Below are positions 8,527-17,196 of a DNA stretch of 64,000 bases, piece after piece. Numbering within the stretch: position 1 is the first letter of the stretch; each line of letters starts with the position of its first letter. The notes under the pieces were generated by a model. That model saw only the letters and a program-made list of their open reading frames with translations. It ran no database searches and was not told where the DNA came from. The stretch spans positions 62,001 through 126,000 of the forward strand of contig NZ_JABBDY010000003.1 in the NCBI RefSeq assembly GCF_012847295.1, given 5' to 3'. Made by a program: the position numbers and the translations under genes. This DNA comes from Microbacterium sp. MF43. GTDB lineage: Bacteria > Actinomycetota > Actinomycetes > Actinomycetales > Microbacteriaceae.

Positions 8527-9380
8527 CCTTCGTCTGGGGCGCCGTGCTGGCGGCGGGCGTGCTGCTCTCCCTGTCGCCCTGGCTGTGGCCGGCGCGAGGC
8601 GCGCGGACGCGCACGGCGCGGACGGCCCGGTTCGTCCGGCTGCTCGAGTCTGCGGGTCTCGGCCGCATCGCCCCGGGCACCGTCGTCATCACGTCGACAT
8701 GCGGCGCGGCGGTGGCGGCCGCCGTCGCGTGGCTGATCGTGCCCGTCCCGGTGCTGTGCCTCGTGGCGGCGCTGGCGGGCGGCGCCGCACCGTTCGCGTG
8801 GCTGCGCGCACGACGCTCGCGGCTCCTTCGCGTTCGCCGCGGACTCTGGCCCGACGTGTGCGACCTGCTCATCGCCTCCGTGCGCGCGGGGATGTCGCTG
8901 CCCGACGCCGTCGCGACGCTGGGGGAGTCCGCCCCGATCGAGCTGAGGCCGGCGTTCGCCGGGTTCGCGAGGGACATCGCGGCATCCGGTCATTTCGACT
9001 CGAGTGCGCAGCGCCTGAAGTCGAGGCTGGCCGACCCCGTCGCCGATCGGATCATCGAGACGCTGCGCATGGCACGTCAGGTCGGTGGAACCGAGCTGAC
9101 ACCCGTGCTGCGTGCTCTCGCGGCATCCGTTCGCGCCGACTCCACGCTCCGGGCCGAGGTGGAGTCGCGACAATCCTGGATCCGCGGCGCGGCCGTGCTC
9201 GGGGTCTCCGCGCCGTGGGTCATCCTCGGGCTGCTCGCCATGCGCCCTGAAGGAGCGCGCGCGTACGGATCGCCGGAGGGCATCGCGCTGATCCTCGCCG
9301 GAGCGGGTGTGTCGTTCGTGGCCTTCCGTGTGATGCTGCGCCTCGGCCGGCTTCCCGAGCCGCGGCGGTGGTTCGGATGA
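8523..9380 (+). CDS. tadB: Tad pilus platform protein TadB (type II secretion system F family)
   Basis: A 285-residue integral membrane protein with hydrophobic segments at the N-terminus (two pairs, residues 1-22 and 50-90) and C-terminus (225-270). Between them sits a GspF-like cytoplasmic helical domain that includes LIASVRAGMSLPDAVATLGE. It forms the inner-membrane platform with TadC. ATG overlaps the tadA stop and its own stop overlaps tadC, so the three proteins are likely made in fixed ratio. Assigned as TadB rather than TadC from gene order. Confidence 0.88.
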   Translation: MTFVWGAVLAAGVLLSLSPWLWPARGARTRTARTARFVRLLESAGLGRIAPGTVVITSTCGAAVAAAVAWLIVPVPVLCLVAALAGGAAPFAWLRARRSRLLRVRRGLWPDVCDLLIASVRAGMSLPDAVATLGESAPIELRPAFAGFARDIAASGHFDSSAQRLKSRLADPVADRIIETLRMARQVGGTELTPVLRALAASVRADSTLRAEVESRQSWIRGAAVLGVSAPWVILGLLAMRPEGARAYGSPEGIALILAGAGVSFVAFRVMLRLGRLPEPRRWFG

Positions 9381-10309
9381 TCGCGATCGCAGCGGACGAT
9401 CTCGCCTTCGCGGTCACGCTCGGGTCCGCTCTCGGTGTCGGGGTGTGCCTCGCGCTGTCCCGCGCCCGCCGGTGGGGTGCACCGTCGCTGGCCCGCCGTA
9501 TCGCGCCGTACATCCGCGACGTCACGGAGCCACGGGGGCTGGGCCTCGATCCGCCTCTCGCCACCCGGGATCTCACGCTCGCGTGGGCCGGGCTGCAGCA
9601 CCGATTCGCACGGGCGGCGGGAGGTGACGCGTCGATCCGACGCCGACTTCATCAGGCGGGTTCTGCCGCGGATGCCTCGACCTTTCGTGCACGCCAGCTC
9701 GCATGGGCCATCGCGGGGCTCGTCGCCGGCGGCGTGATCGTCGTGGTCGCGGTCCTGCTCGGTCGAGGAGCGCCCTCGCTCGCCGTGCTTCCACCGGTGT
9801 TCGCCGCGGTCGGAGTGCTGGGGTGCGACATGTGGCTCACCCACGCCGCCAAAGCGAGAGTGACCCGGATCGAAGAGCAGCTGCCGACCGTCCTCGAGTT
9901 CGTGGCGCTGTGCCTGTCTGCCGGAGAGGGGATCCTCGACTCGCTGCGGAGGGTCAGCTCCCTCGGAGCGGGCGAGCTGACGCAGGAGCTCCGCGCGCTG
10001 GTGGTCGCCGTGGGGACGGGCTCGTCGCTGCCCGACGCGCTCGCCGGCTTATCCGACCGACTGCAGATCCCCGCACTCTCCCGCACGGTCGACCAGCTCA
10101 TCGCGGCGATCGACCGCGGCGCACCCTTGGCCGGCGTGCTGCACGCGCAGGCTCTCGATGCTCGCGAAGGGGCGAAGCGCACCCTTATCGAGCGTGCAGG
10201 GCGGAAGGAGATCTACATGCTCGTCCCGCTCGTTTTCCTCATCCTCCCGCTCAGCGTGCTGTTCGCCGTGTTCCCGGGAGTGTTCATGCTGCGCCTCGGC
10301 GTCGGCTGA
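9377..10309 (+). CDS. tadC: Tad pilus platform protein TadC (type II secretion system F family)
   Basis: The second GspF-type platform protein, 310 residues. Membrane segments occur near residues 10-30, 110-150 and at the C-terminal 280-305. The T2SSF domain includes LEFVALCLSAGEGILDSLRRVS and the family end EIYMLVPLVFLILPLSVLFA-like block before FPGVFML. I use ATG 9377, which overlaps the tadB stop as ATGA; GTG 9368 is an alternative. After the stop, 23 bases with a strong ribosome site lead to the pilin gene. Confidence 0.88.
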   Translation: MIAIAADDLAFAVTLGSALGVGVCLALSRARRWGAPSLARRIAPYIRDVTEPRGLGLDPPLATRDLTLAWAGLQHRFARAAGGDASIRRRLHQAGSAADASTFRARQLAWAIAGLVAGGVIVVVAVLLGRGAPSLAVLPPVFAAVGVLGCDMWLTHAAKARVTRIEEQLPTVLEFVALCLSAGEGILDSLRRVSSLGAGELTQELRALVVAVGTGSSLPDALAGLSDRLQIPALSRTVDQLIAAIDRGAPLAGVLHAQALDAREGAKRTLIERAGRKEIYMLVPLVFLILPLSVLFAVFPGVFMLRLGVG

Positions 10310-10332
10310 CGTCCGTTCAAAGGAGAAGAAGA

Positions 10333-10536
10333 ATGATCCCTCGATACCTCAGCCGCCCGATCGCGCGGCTTCGGGCCGTCGCCCGCGAGCTTCACGAGGA
10401 GGAACGCGGGGACGTTCCCGGCTGGGTGCTGATCACCCTCATGACGGCGGGACTCGTCGTGGTGATCTGGGCGCTCGCCGGTCCGGCGCTGGTGTCGCTG
10501 TTCGAGCAGGCGATCTCGCGCGTCTCCGGCTTCTGA
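10333..10536 (+). CDS. Small Flp-type pilin candidate of the Tad locus
   Basis: A 67-residue protein placed where actinobacterial Tad loci carry their short pilin. It has a basic leader of about 25 residues, an acidic stretch (ELHEEERGDVPGW) and then one hydrophobic segment of about 20 residues starting at VLITLMTAG. This layout is that of Flp/class III pilins, with processing expected just before the hydrophobic segment. An AAGGAG ribosome site at 10319-10324, 8 bases before ATG, is the strongest in the operon, which fits a highly expressed major subunit. No homologue search was possible, so naming it the pilin is inference. Confidence 0.75.
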   Translation: MIPRYLSRPIARLRAVARELHEEERGDVPGWVLITLMTAGLVVVIWALAGPALVSLFEQAISRVSGF

Positions 10537-10539
10537 GCG

Positions 10540-10950
10540 ATGTCGGGCATCCTGGCGAGGCTGCGCGCCGCGGCGGGAGGAGACGAGGGGTCCAGTCCCG
10601 TCGAGTTCGTGCTCGTCGGCGGACTGCTCACCCTCCTCACGCTCGCCGTGCTGCAGTTCGGCCTGGGCGTCTATGTGCGAAACGTCGTGCACGACGCCGC
10701 CGTCGAGGGGGCCTATCACGCTGCGCTCGCCGACACCTCGCTCGCCGACGGAGAAGCACGCACGAGGGAGATCGTGACACGCACGGTCGGATCCGAGTTC
10801 GCAGGGGAGGTCTCGGTGAGCGAGACGACGTCGGCGGGTGGGGCCGTCGTGCAGGTCACCGTCCGCACGACGCTGCCCCTGGTCGGACTTTTGGGCATGT
10901 CGCACGCACTGGAGGTGACGGCGCATGCACCCGCGGAATCGTTCGACTGA
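10540..10950 (+). CDS. TadE-like minor pseudopilin
   Basis: A 136-residue protein with a short basic N-terminus, then the TadE signature: a Glu-containing SSPVEFVLVGGLLTLLTLAVL hydrophobic segment at residues 17-40, followed by a secreted domain with YVRNVVHDAAVEGAYHAA. TadE proteins are pseudopilins processed like the pilin and needed for pilus assembly. It starts 3 bases after the pilin stop and overlaps the next gene by 26 bases. Confidence 0.85.
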   Translation: MSGILARLRAAAGGDEGSSPVEFVLVGGLLTLLTLAVLQFGLGVYVRNVVHDAAVEGAYHAALADTSLADGEARTREIVTRTVGSEFAGEVSVSETTSAGGAVVQVTVRTTLPLVGLLGMSHALEVTAHAPAESFD

Positions 10951-11407
10951 CTCGCCCGCGCCTTCGGCCTCGGATGACGCCGAACGAGGATCGGCGGCAC
11001 TCGAGTTCATCCTCGTGGGCCTCGTGCTTCTCGTGCCGCTCGTGTACCTGATTCTCGCGCTCGGGCTCATCCAAGGGCAGGCGCTCGGCGCCGAGGCGGG
11101 CGCGCGACACGCGGCCCGAGCGATTGCGACGGCGGCCGACGCCGAGCAGGCGCGGGATCGCGCCGACCGCATCGTGGCGTCGATCGTCGACGAGTACGGA
11201 CTGGACCCGGATGCCGTCACGCTGAGCGTGGCGTGTCGTCCGGCCGGCGGTGCGTGTCCGCGGCCCGGGGCGACATTGGTCGTCACGCTGCGCACGTCGG
11301 TCGTGCTCCCGCTCGCTCCGCCGGTTCTCGGGCTGGACCGACTCGCGCGCATTCCCCTCGAAGCGACGGCGGTGCACAAGGTCTCACGGTTCTGGGGGAC
11401 GCAGTGA
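10925..11407 (+). CDS. TadE-like minor pseudopilin (second copy)
   Basis: A 160-residue protein. After a hydrophilic 20-residue leader, ERGSAALEFILVGLVLLVPL shows the TadE-type Glu within the start of the hydrophobic segment. The downstream region GQALGAEAGARHAARAIATA resembles that of TadE proteins. Two cysteines (VACRPAGGACP) could form a disulphide outside the membrane. It overlaps both neighbours, the stop sharing GTGA with the next gene. Confidence 0.82.
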   Translation: MHPRNRSTDSPAPSASDDAERGSAALEFILVGLVLLVPLVYLILALGLIQGQALGAEAGARHAARAIATAADAEQARDRADRIVASIVDEYGLDPDAVTLSVACRPAGGACPRPGATLVVTLRTSVVLPLAPPVLGLDRLARIPLEATAVHKVSRFWGTQ

Positions 11408-11829
11408 CGCGCCGGCGCCGTCTCGCTGACGATGACGAGGGCAGCGTCCTCATCCTGACCCTCGGCTACGCCGCCCTCGCGCTCGTCGCCGTGCTGGTCT
11501 GCGTGGATGCGACGAGCCTGTATCTCTCGCAGAAGCGGCTGGACGCGCTGGCGGATGCCGCGGCTCTGGCCGCCGCGGACGGCTTCGAGCTCAGCGTCGA
11601 GAGCGGCGAGCCCGTCGCGGTGCTGACGTCGGACGGGGTTCGAGCGCAGGCCGAGGAGATCGTGACCGCGGCGGGCGGGGGAGCGGTGCTCGTCTCGGCG
11701 GGCACCCCGGACGGCGTATCGGCGCGGGTGACGGTCGCCGGGTCGTGGCATCCGCCCGTCCTGACCCTGTTCGTGCCCGACGGTGTCGCCTTGGAGTCCA
11801 CGGCCACCAGCCGCACCGCGCTGCGGTAG
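11404..11829 (+). CDS. TadG/Rv3654c-like pilus-assembly protein
   Basis: A 141-residue protein starting with GTG that overlaps the preceding stop. It has a DDEGSVLILTLGYAALALVAVLV N-terminal segment and then LYLSQKRLDALADAAALAAADG, the pattern of the Tad-like Rv3654c family (helical N-terminus followed by an Ala-rich helix). Last gene of the operon; a strong hairpin terminator begins 14 bases after the stop. Confidence 0.8.
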   Translation: MTRRRRLADDDEGSVLILTLGYAALALVAVLVCVDATSLYLSQKRLDALADAAALAAADGFELSVESGEPVAVLTSDGVRAQAEEIVTAAGGGAVLVSAGTPDGVSARVTVAGSWHPPVLTLFVPDGVALESTATSRTALR

Positions 11830-11843
11830 TCCGGACAGCCGGA

Positions 11844-11875
11844 AGGGCCCCGCCGCCATCAGCGGACGGGGCCCT
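11844..11875. terminator. Bidirectional hairpin terminator between the Tad operon and the subtilase gene
   Basis: AGGGCCCCG (11844-11852) pairs perfectly with CGGGGCCCT (11867-11875). A further CCGC/GCGG pairing lies inside, with one bulged A and a 5-base loop, making a 13-bp stem. It sits between convergent genes and can serve both. No U-tract follows, as is common at this GC content. Confidence 0.75.
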
Positions 11876-11890
11876 CCCCGGGTACTCAGC

Positions 11891-14800
11891 TCAGGGCTTG
11901 ACGCCCTTCGCGGCGGTCGCCTGGAAGGCCTTCTCGATCTCCTGAGAGAACGAGTTGCCGGCGGCATCCTTCGCGGTGACGCGCAGGTCGACCCAGCCGC
12001 CCTTGTCGGACACCGGGATCTCGGCGGAGAAGCCGCTGACCCACGCGCGCGAGTCGACGAAGATGAAGCCGTCGCCCTCGACGGCGCCGGTGGGGGCATC
12101 CGTCTCCGCGTTCTTCAGCGTGATCCGCTTCCACTCGCCGCCCGCGGTGCGGGCCTCGAGCGTCGCCTCCACGATGGCGCCGGCCGGAGCGCTGCCCGCG
12201 ACGTGACCCAGCTCGAGGCCGAGCGGGATCCGCGCGCCCTTCTTGCGGCCCTCTCCCACCTTGTTGTCGGCGTTCACCTCGACGTCGTAGTAGGCGCTGA
12301 TCATCGGGAGCAGGCGGAACGTCGGGTCGCCGAGCCTGCCCTCGGAGTGGAACGTCCAGTCCGTCACCGTCCGGGTCGAACCTTCGAGGTGCGAGCCGTC
12401 GTGGGTCGCGGTGCTCACCACGCGCCACATCTGGTCGCCATCGGGCAGGTTGTACGGGTTCGCGCCCTGCCCGTTGTGCTGCGAGAACAGCTCTCCGTCG
12501 ATGTACAGATCGGTCTTCTGCACGGCGGGCGCCGGTTCCATCCACGTGTCGAACGTGCCGGTCCGGTCGCCGTTGCCGCCGTCGCCCCAGCTCGGGATGT
12601 TGATCTGCGACCAGTCCGAGGTGCGGTAGGGCACCCAGAACCCGACGCCGATGTTCGGTCGCACGATCCCGCCGAAGTACTCGGCCTCGGTGCGCTCGCC
12701 GGTGGTGTAGCTGCGCGGCTTGTCGCGAACCTCCCAGCGGACCGAGTCGACACCGACCCACTGGTTCCAGCGGATGCCCTCGGTGTTGACCCACTCCTCG
12801 CGATCCATCCCGCGCTGCGCACGGTACGGCGCGCCCATGCCGAAGGAGCGACTCGGGACGAAGTCGTACCGGAACTCGGCCATATCCTCGGTCTGGCCGT
12901 GGAAACGGGTGTCGATGCGGGCCAGGTCCTTCGGCGCGAAGGCGAGGTCGGTCGGGATCTCTCCGTCGGCGAACTCCGCGATGTCGTAGACGACATCGGT
13001 GTGGGGCGTGCCGACGGCTGCGACCGACACCTTGCTCTTCGCCAGCTGGGCGAGCAGCGCCCGCCCCTCGACGCCGCTGATGCCGGCGACCGGGATCGGA
13101 GCGAGCTGGGAGAAGTCCTCGGACCCCGTCCACTCGTTGAACTCGCCATCGCGGTCGTTCACGACGATGAGCAGCTTCGCGCCTGCGGCCGCCGCGTTCG
13201 CCGCGCGCTGGGGCCCGGTCACCTCGGCCGAGCGAGTGACGACGGCCACCTTGCCCTTGACATCGACCGCGGCGAACGCCTCGGCGCTGCCGTTGCCGAC
13301 ATCGACCGCGTCGGCCTTGAAGGAACCGTCGAGGAGCGTTCCGCCGATCTGCTCGATGAGGTCGAGCGGCTTCTTGCCGACCTTCAGCGACAGCATCGGC
13401 GTCTGCAGGCGCCAGCGGGCGTTGAAGCTGAACTCGGTGTCGTCGACCGTCATGGGCTGTGCCCACATCTCGTCGTTCCACACCGGCATCTGAACGCCGG
13501 CGAAGAAGTTGCCCGCCTGCACGTCCATGCGCGCGTAGCTCTCGGTGAGCCCCTCGCGGTCGATGTCGAGCGTGACCTGCTTCGACGTGCTCGCGTCGAG
13601 CGTGACGCTGCGGTTCTGGTCGAGCGTCAGCAGCGGCTCGCCCGTCAGCACCGTGGCCCTGCGGTCGGGGGTGCGATCGAGCTCCATGTAGGCGAGGACG
13701 GTGTATTCGCCCTTGGTGAGGCGCATGGTCGTCTCGCCCTCGACCATGATCGGCTCGCCGGCCTTCACCGCGGGGTTCCACAGCACCGCCTGCGCGGTGG
13801 TCGGGTTGCCCTCGAAGTCCTTCGCCGTGATCGTCAGGTCGTAACGCTCCGCCTCGGCGATGGTGCCCAGCGCGGTTCGCGTGACGGGCTCGCCGTCCAC
13901 CGAGCCGACGAGCACGCCCGACAGCTGCGTGCCTGCGGGGATCTTGGCCGGGTCGACCGTCATCGTCACCGACGCGGTCTCGCCCGCGGGGATGGTCAGC
14001 GCATCGGCGCCGAGCGTCAGGGCGTCGAACGCGATGCCCGCCGACAGCGGGCCGGGGCCCTCGTCGCCGCGCGGGGTGGTGTCGACGAGCGTCGCCTCGA
14101 GAGCGACGGTGAGCTCGGCATCCGATCGGTTCGTGAACTCGACCACGCGCTCGACCGGAGTGGGCTCTTCGCCCCACATGAGCATGCCGAAATCTCCGGA
14201 TCCGGATGCCACGACCGGCGTCTCGAGCGCGGCATCGACGTCGATGACGCCCGAGCCGCCCTGATAGGAAGTGTTGCCGGCGTCGACGGCGGTGCTCGCG
14301 AGTGCCGCCTTGAGCTGAGCCGTCGTGTAGTCGGGGTTCGCGCCGAGGAGGATCGCGGCGGCGCCGGCCACGTGCGGCGTCGCCATCGACGTGCCGCTCA
14401 TCGAGACATAGGCGCCTTCGCCCCCGCTGTCGGCGGAGCGGGCAGCAGTCACGTCGTTACCCGGTCCGGTCACGTCGGGCTTGAGCGCGCCCGAGCGGGA
14501 GAGCGGTCCCTGGCTGCTGAAGTAGGACAGCCGGCCGGACGGGTCATCGACCGAGCCGACGGTGAAGGCCTGGGCCGCGGAGCCGGGGGAGCCGATCGTC
14601 TCGGGCGCGCCGCTGTTGCCCGCGGCGACGATGAACAGCGAGCCGGTCTCTTCGGCGATGCGATTGAGCGACTCCGACATGAGGTCCTTGCCGTCGGAGG
14701 GCTGCGGCGAGCCGAGGCTCATCGACACGATGGGCGCGTTCCGGCCCGCCCATTCCATGGCCTCGATGATCCAGGAGTCCTGGCCCCAGCCGTCTGCGCC

Positions 14801-15730
14801 GAGCACCTTGCCCACGAGCAGGTCTGCGCCGTCAGCGACACCGCGGTGCGTGCCGTCGCTCGCGGCGCCGGTGCCCGCGATGGTGGAGGCGACGTGGGTG
14901 CCGTGACCGTTGGGGTCGTCGCTCACGGCCTCGTCCGGCACGAAGCTCTTCGAGCTCGCGAGCACGCGGCCCTCGAGGTCGGGGTGCGTGTCGTCGTAGC
15001 CGGTGTCGAGGACCGCGACGGTGACGCCATCGCCGGTGTAGCCGTCGGCCCACGCCTCGGGCGCGTCGATGTAGTCGACGCTCGAGTCGAGCGTCGCCTG
15101 CACCTTGCCGTCGAGGTGGATGGCCTCGATGCCGCCCGCCAGGGTCGGCGCCGTGGAGAAGGACTGCGCGCCGGGGGCGGTGAGGGCCTGCCAGGCGGCG
15201 GCCGCGTCGGCGTGGCCCACGGTGGCGGCGGCAGCGCCGATGCTCTCGAGCTCCGACTGCACCTCGAGACCGGGGACCGGCGCGGAGTAGCTGCGCGGTC
15301 CGGCGGCCTGCTCGACGATGATCGGCGTCGCGTCGACCGAGGCGTCGTCGTAGCCGTATTCGATGAGCATCGACACGTTGAAGAGGTCGCCGTCGAGGAC
15401 TCCGGATGCGACGAAGGGCAGCGCCGTCGCGGGAAGGACGTGGAAGTCGTCGCCGAGACGGTAGGTGTGCACGCCGGCTCCGTCGACGGCGGTGTCGACG
15501 TCGACGGTCTGCGTGCCGTCTCCCATTTCGGTGAGGGTCACGCGATCGCCGGTGATCAGGGTGACGGTGTGGGAGCTGCCGGCGGCCGCGCTGGTGGCGG
15601 GGGGATCGTCGACGGATCGTGCAGCCGCCGGCAGAGTCGTGAGGCCGAGGCCTGCGACGCCGATCGCCAGTCCGCTTGTGGCGGCGACGATGGGGCGCAG
15701 ACGACGGCCGGTGGGCTGGGGTCGTGACAT
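11891..15730 (-). CDS. Secreted S8 family serine peptidase (subtilase), 1279 residues
   Basis: A large exported protease. A signal peptide with RRLRP, a hydrophobic stretch and TLPAAARS cleavage region fills residues 1-38. The peptidase domain spans about 225-510 with an intact catalytic triad: D242 in VAVLDTGYDD, H276 in NGHGTHVAS and S448 in SGTSMATPH; the oxyanion Asn lies in AAGNSG. The 750 residues after the domain are beta-rich and include a PA-like segment (VKGKVAVVTRS and AAAAGAKLLIVVNDRDG) before a long C-terminal region ending in EKAFQATAAKGVKP. No sortase motif or repeat anchor is visible, so release into the medium is likely. It is divergent from a two-HTH regulator. Confidence 0.93.
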   Translation of the reverse strand: MSRPQPTGRRLRPIVAATSGLAIGVAGLGLTTLPAAARSVDDPPATSAAAGSSHTVTLITGDRVTLTEMGDGTQTVDVDTAVDGAGVHTYRLGDDFHVLPATALPFVASGVLDGDLFNVSMLIEYGYDDASVDATPIIVEQAAGPRSYSAPVPGLEVQSELESIGAAAATVGHADAAAAWQALTAPGAQSFSTAPTLAGGIEAIHLDGKVQATLDSSVDYIDAPEAWADGYTGDGVTVAVLDTGYDDTHPDLEGRVLASSKSFVPDEAVSDDPNGHGTHVASTIAGTGAASDGTHRGVADGADLLVGKVLGADGWGQDSWIIEAMEWAGRNAPIVSMSLGSPQPSDGKDLMSESLNRIAEETGSLFIVAAGNSGAPETIGSPGSAAQAFTVGSVDDPSGRLSYFSSQGPLSRSGALKPDVTGPGNDVTAARSADSGGEGAYVSMSGTSMATPHVAGAAAILLGANPDYTTAQLKAALASTAVDAGNTSYQGGSGVIDVDAALETPVVASGSGDFGMLMWGEEPTPVERVVEFTNRSDAELTVALEATLVDTTPRGDEGPGPLSAGIAFDALTLGADALTIPAGETASVTMTVDPAKIPAGTQLSGVLVGSVDGEPVTRTALGTIAEAERYDLTITAKDFEGNPTTAQAVLWNPAVKAGEPIMVEGETTMRLTKGEYTVLAYMELDRTPDRRATVLTGEPLLTLDQNRSVTLDASTSKQVTLDIDREGLTESYARMDVQAGNFFAGVQMPVWNDEMWAQPMTVDDTEFSFNARWRLQTPMLSLKVGKKPLDLIEQIGGTLLDGSFKADAVDVGNGSAEAFAAVDVKGKVAVVTRSAEVTGPQRAANAAAAGAKLLIVVNDRDGEFNEWTGSEDFSQLAPIPVAGISGVEGRALLAQLAKSKVSVAAVGTPHTDVVYDIAEFADGEIPTDLAFAPKDLARIDTRFHGQTEDMAEFRYDFVPSRSFGMGAPYRAQRGMDREEWVNTEGIRWNQWVGVDSVRWEVRDKPRSYTTGERTEAEYFGGIVRPNIGVGFWVPYRTSDWSQINIPSWGDGGNGDRTGTFDTWMEPAPAVQKTDLYIDGELFSQHNGQGANPYNLPDGDQMWRVVSTATHDGSHLEGSTRTVTDWTFHSEGRLGDPTFRLLPMISAYYDVEVNADNKVGEGRKKGARIPLGLELGHVAGSAPAGAIVEATLEARTAGGEWKRITLKNAETDAPTGAVEGDGFIFVDSRAWVSGFSAEIPVSDKGGWVDLRVTAKDAAGNSFSQEIEKAFQATAAKGVKP

Positions 15731-15732
15731 GC

Positions 15733-15773
15733 GTGAGCCTCTCGGGGGTAGGGGTTCCGCATGAAAGGCTCAC
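15733..15773. promoter_or_regulatory. Inverted repeat in the subtilase-regulator intergenic region
   Basis: GTGAGCCT at 15733-15740 is repeated inverted as AGGCTCAC at 15766-15773, centres about 33 bases apart. It lies immediately upstream of the subtilase start and could be a binding site for the divergent regulator or a leader hairpin. Confidence 0.3.
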
Positions 15774-15850
15774 ACGACCTGTCGCCTAGAGTGGTGGCGG
15801 AGAAATGCCATGGCCATCATCCGCCAGCGCGGGCGGGTGACGATCGAGCC

Positions 15851-16825
15851 ATGGGGAAGGCCACGATGCTCGAAGCGCTCGGACTCGATGACGCACACAC
15901 CGCGGTCTATCGCTGCGTGATGCAGCAGCACTCCGCGTCACCCCAAGAAGTCGCCTCGACACTCAGCATGTCGCTGCCGCGGGTGCGGCCGATCGTCGCC
16001 GAGCTCGAGCGTCTCGGCCTGCTCGCGCGCCAGGCGGCGAGCAGCGATCGCTTCGCCGCATCTCCGCCGTCCATGGCGCTGCGCCCTCTGCTGCTGGAGA
16101 AGGAACGCGGACTCACTCGTGCACACGAGGCGCTCGTCGAGCTGAGCGACCTCTACCGGCGTTCCGCCGAGCAGCGCAGCGTGGCCGACGTCGTCGACGT
16201 GGTGCTCGGAGACGACGCCGTGCGTCAGCGCGTCGCACAGTTGCAGGCGGCCGCGACCGGCGAGGTGCGGGTGCTCGTGCTGAACGAGGTGGCTCTGGTG
16301 AGCGGGGAGGAGAACGTCGAGGAGGACCGCGCGCTCGCCCGCGGCGTGCGCTACCGCGTGATCGTCGAGAGCGCGGTGCTGCAGCGGCCGGGATTCCTCA
16401 CGGCAGCGCGCGAGATGGCGCTGATCGGCGAGGAGGTGCGCGTTCTTCCCACCCTGCCGACGCGCATGTTCATCGCCGACGACCAGATGGCCCTCGTGCC
16501 GATGCGCTCTCAGGCCGAGGATGCGGGCTTCGGCGCGCTGCTGATCCACCCGAGCGGGCTGCTCGACCTGGTGATCTCCATCTTCGAGGAGTACTGGCGC
16601 TCTGCCACCGAGTTCCTCCCGATCGCGGCGGTCCACACCACCGAGGATGTCGACCGCGACCTCCTCCGCCTGCTTCTGCTGGGGGTGACGGATGCCGCGG
16701 CCGCGACGCAGCTCGGAATCTCGCTGCGCACCGTGCAGCGTCGGGTCGCCGACCTCATGGAGGTGGCGGGCGTCACCACTCGCATGCAGCTCGGCGCGGA
16801 AGCGGTGCGGCGCGCCTGGGTCTGA
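15851..16825 (+). CDS. Transcriptional regulator with TrmB-like N-terminal and second C-terminal HTH
   Basis: A 324-residue cytoplasmic protein. Residues 5-70 resemble a TrmB/MarR winged helix: LEALGLDDAHTAVYRCVMQQ, then ASPQEVASTLSMSLPRVRPIVAELERLGLL as the recognition helix. A middle domain of about 150 residues could bind a ligand. Residues 265-320 form a LuxR-like helix-turn-helix (LLLLGVTDAAAATQLGISLRTVQRRVADLMEVAG). Proteins with this two-HTH layout are common in actinobacteria beside secreted subtilases, so regulation of the divergent protease is a reasonable inference. ATG 15851 was chosen because the domain begins right after it; the frame is open to 15761. Confidence 0.78.
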   Translation: MGKATMLEALGLDDAHTAVYRCVMQQHSASPQEVASTLSMSLPRVRPIVAELERLGLLARQAASSDRFAASPPSMALRPLLLEKERGLTRAHEALVELSDLYRRSAEQRSVADVVDVVLGDDAVRQRVAQLQAAATGEVRVLVLNEVALVSGEENVEEDRALARGVRYRVIVESAVLQRPGFLTAAREMALIGEEVRVLPTLPTRMFIADDQMALVPMRSQAEDAGFGALLIHPSGLLDLVISIFEEYWRSATEFLPIAAVHTTEDVDRDLLRLLLLGVTDAAAATQLGISLRTVQRRVADLMEVAGVTTRMQLGAEAVRRAWV

Positions 16826-16870
16826 GCGCCCGCGCCAGGGCCGAGTGCCGAGCGTCCCGCTCCGGGGTCT

Positions 16871-17104
16871 CTACCACCCGTGCTCGTTCAGCCACGTGAT
16901 GCGGCGCTCGACCTCTCCGGGGGCGTCGTCCGCGGAGGCGGTGTCGTGCTCGGTCAGCCGACCGTCCTCGAGTGGCACGAATCGCAGGCACTGCGGGCAG
17001 AGAGCGCGCCCGTGCGGCCATCCGTCCGGCAGCGGATCGGCCGGGCGGCCGGCGCCGCCGGAGCCCGGGCAGCGTGGCGGGTCGGCCGAGGCATCCGTCC
17101 ACAT
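16871..17104 (-). CDS. Small hypothetical protein with zinc-ribbon-like cysteines
   Basis: A 77-residue protein: one cysteine in PPRCPGSG, then LCPQCLRFVPLEDGRL, and a WLNEHGW end. The CPxC knuckle and the RCPGSG motif could bind zinc as in rubredoxin-like ribbons, but no second full CxxC pair is seen. It lies 92 bases downstream of the MFS gene on the same strand and could be co-transcribed. Not a recognised family; function unknown. Confidence 0.6.
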   Translation of the reverse strand: MWTDASADPPRCPGSGGAGRPADPLPDGWPHGRALCPQCLRFVPLEDGRLTEHDTASADDAPGEVERRITWLNEHGW

Positions 17105-17196
17105 GATCGTCCGGTGGCGATGCAGACCGGGATGGTCGAGGGGTCTCGTGCAGCGGCGGCCGTCGTTGCGGCTGCGGCAGAACGGCACCACGGCGC

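Noticed and set aside
11783-15727. 1314-residue plus-strand open frame opposite the subtilase gene
   Set aside because: Antisense shadow of a long gene; composition is Arg/Val/Asp-rich and no domain is recognisable, while the minus strand has a signal peptide and catalytic triad.
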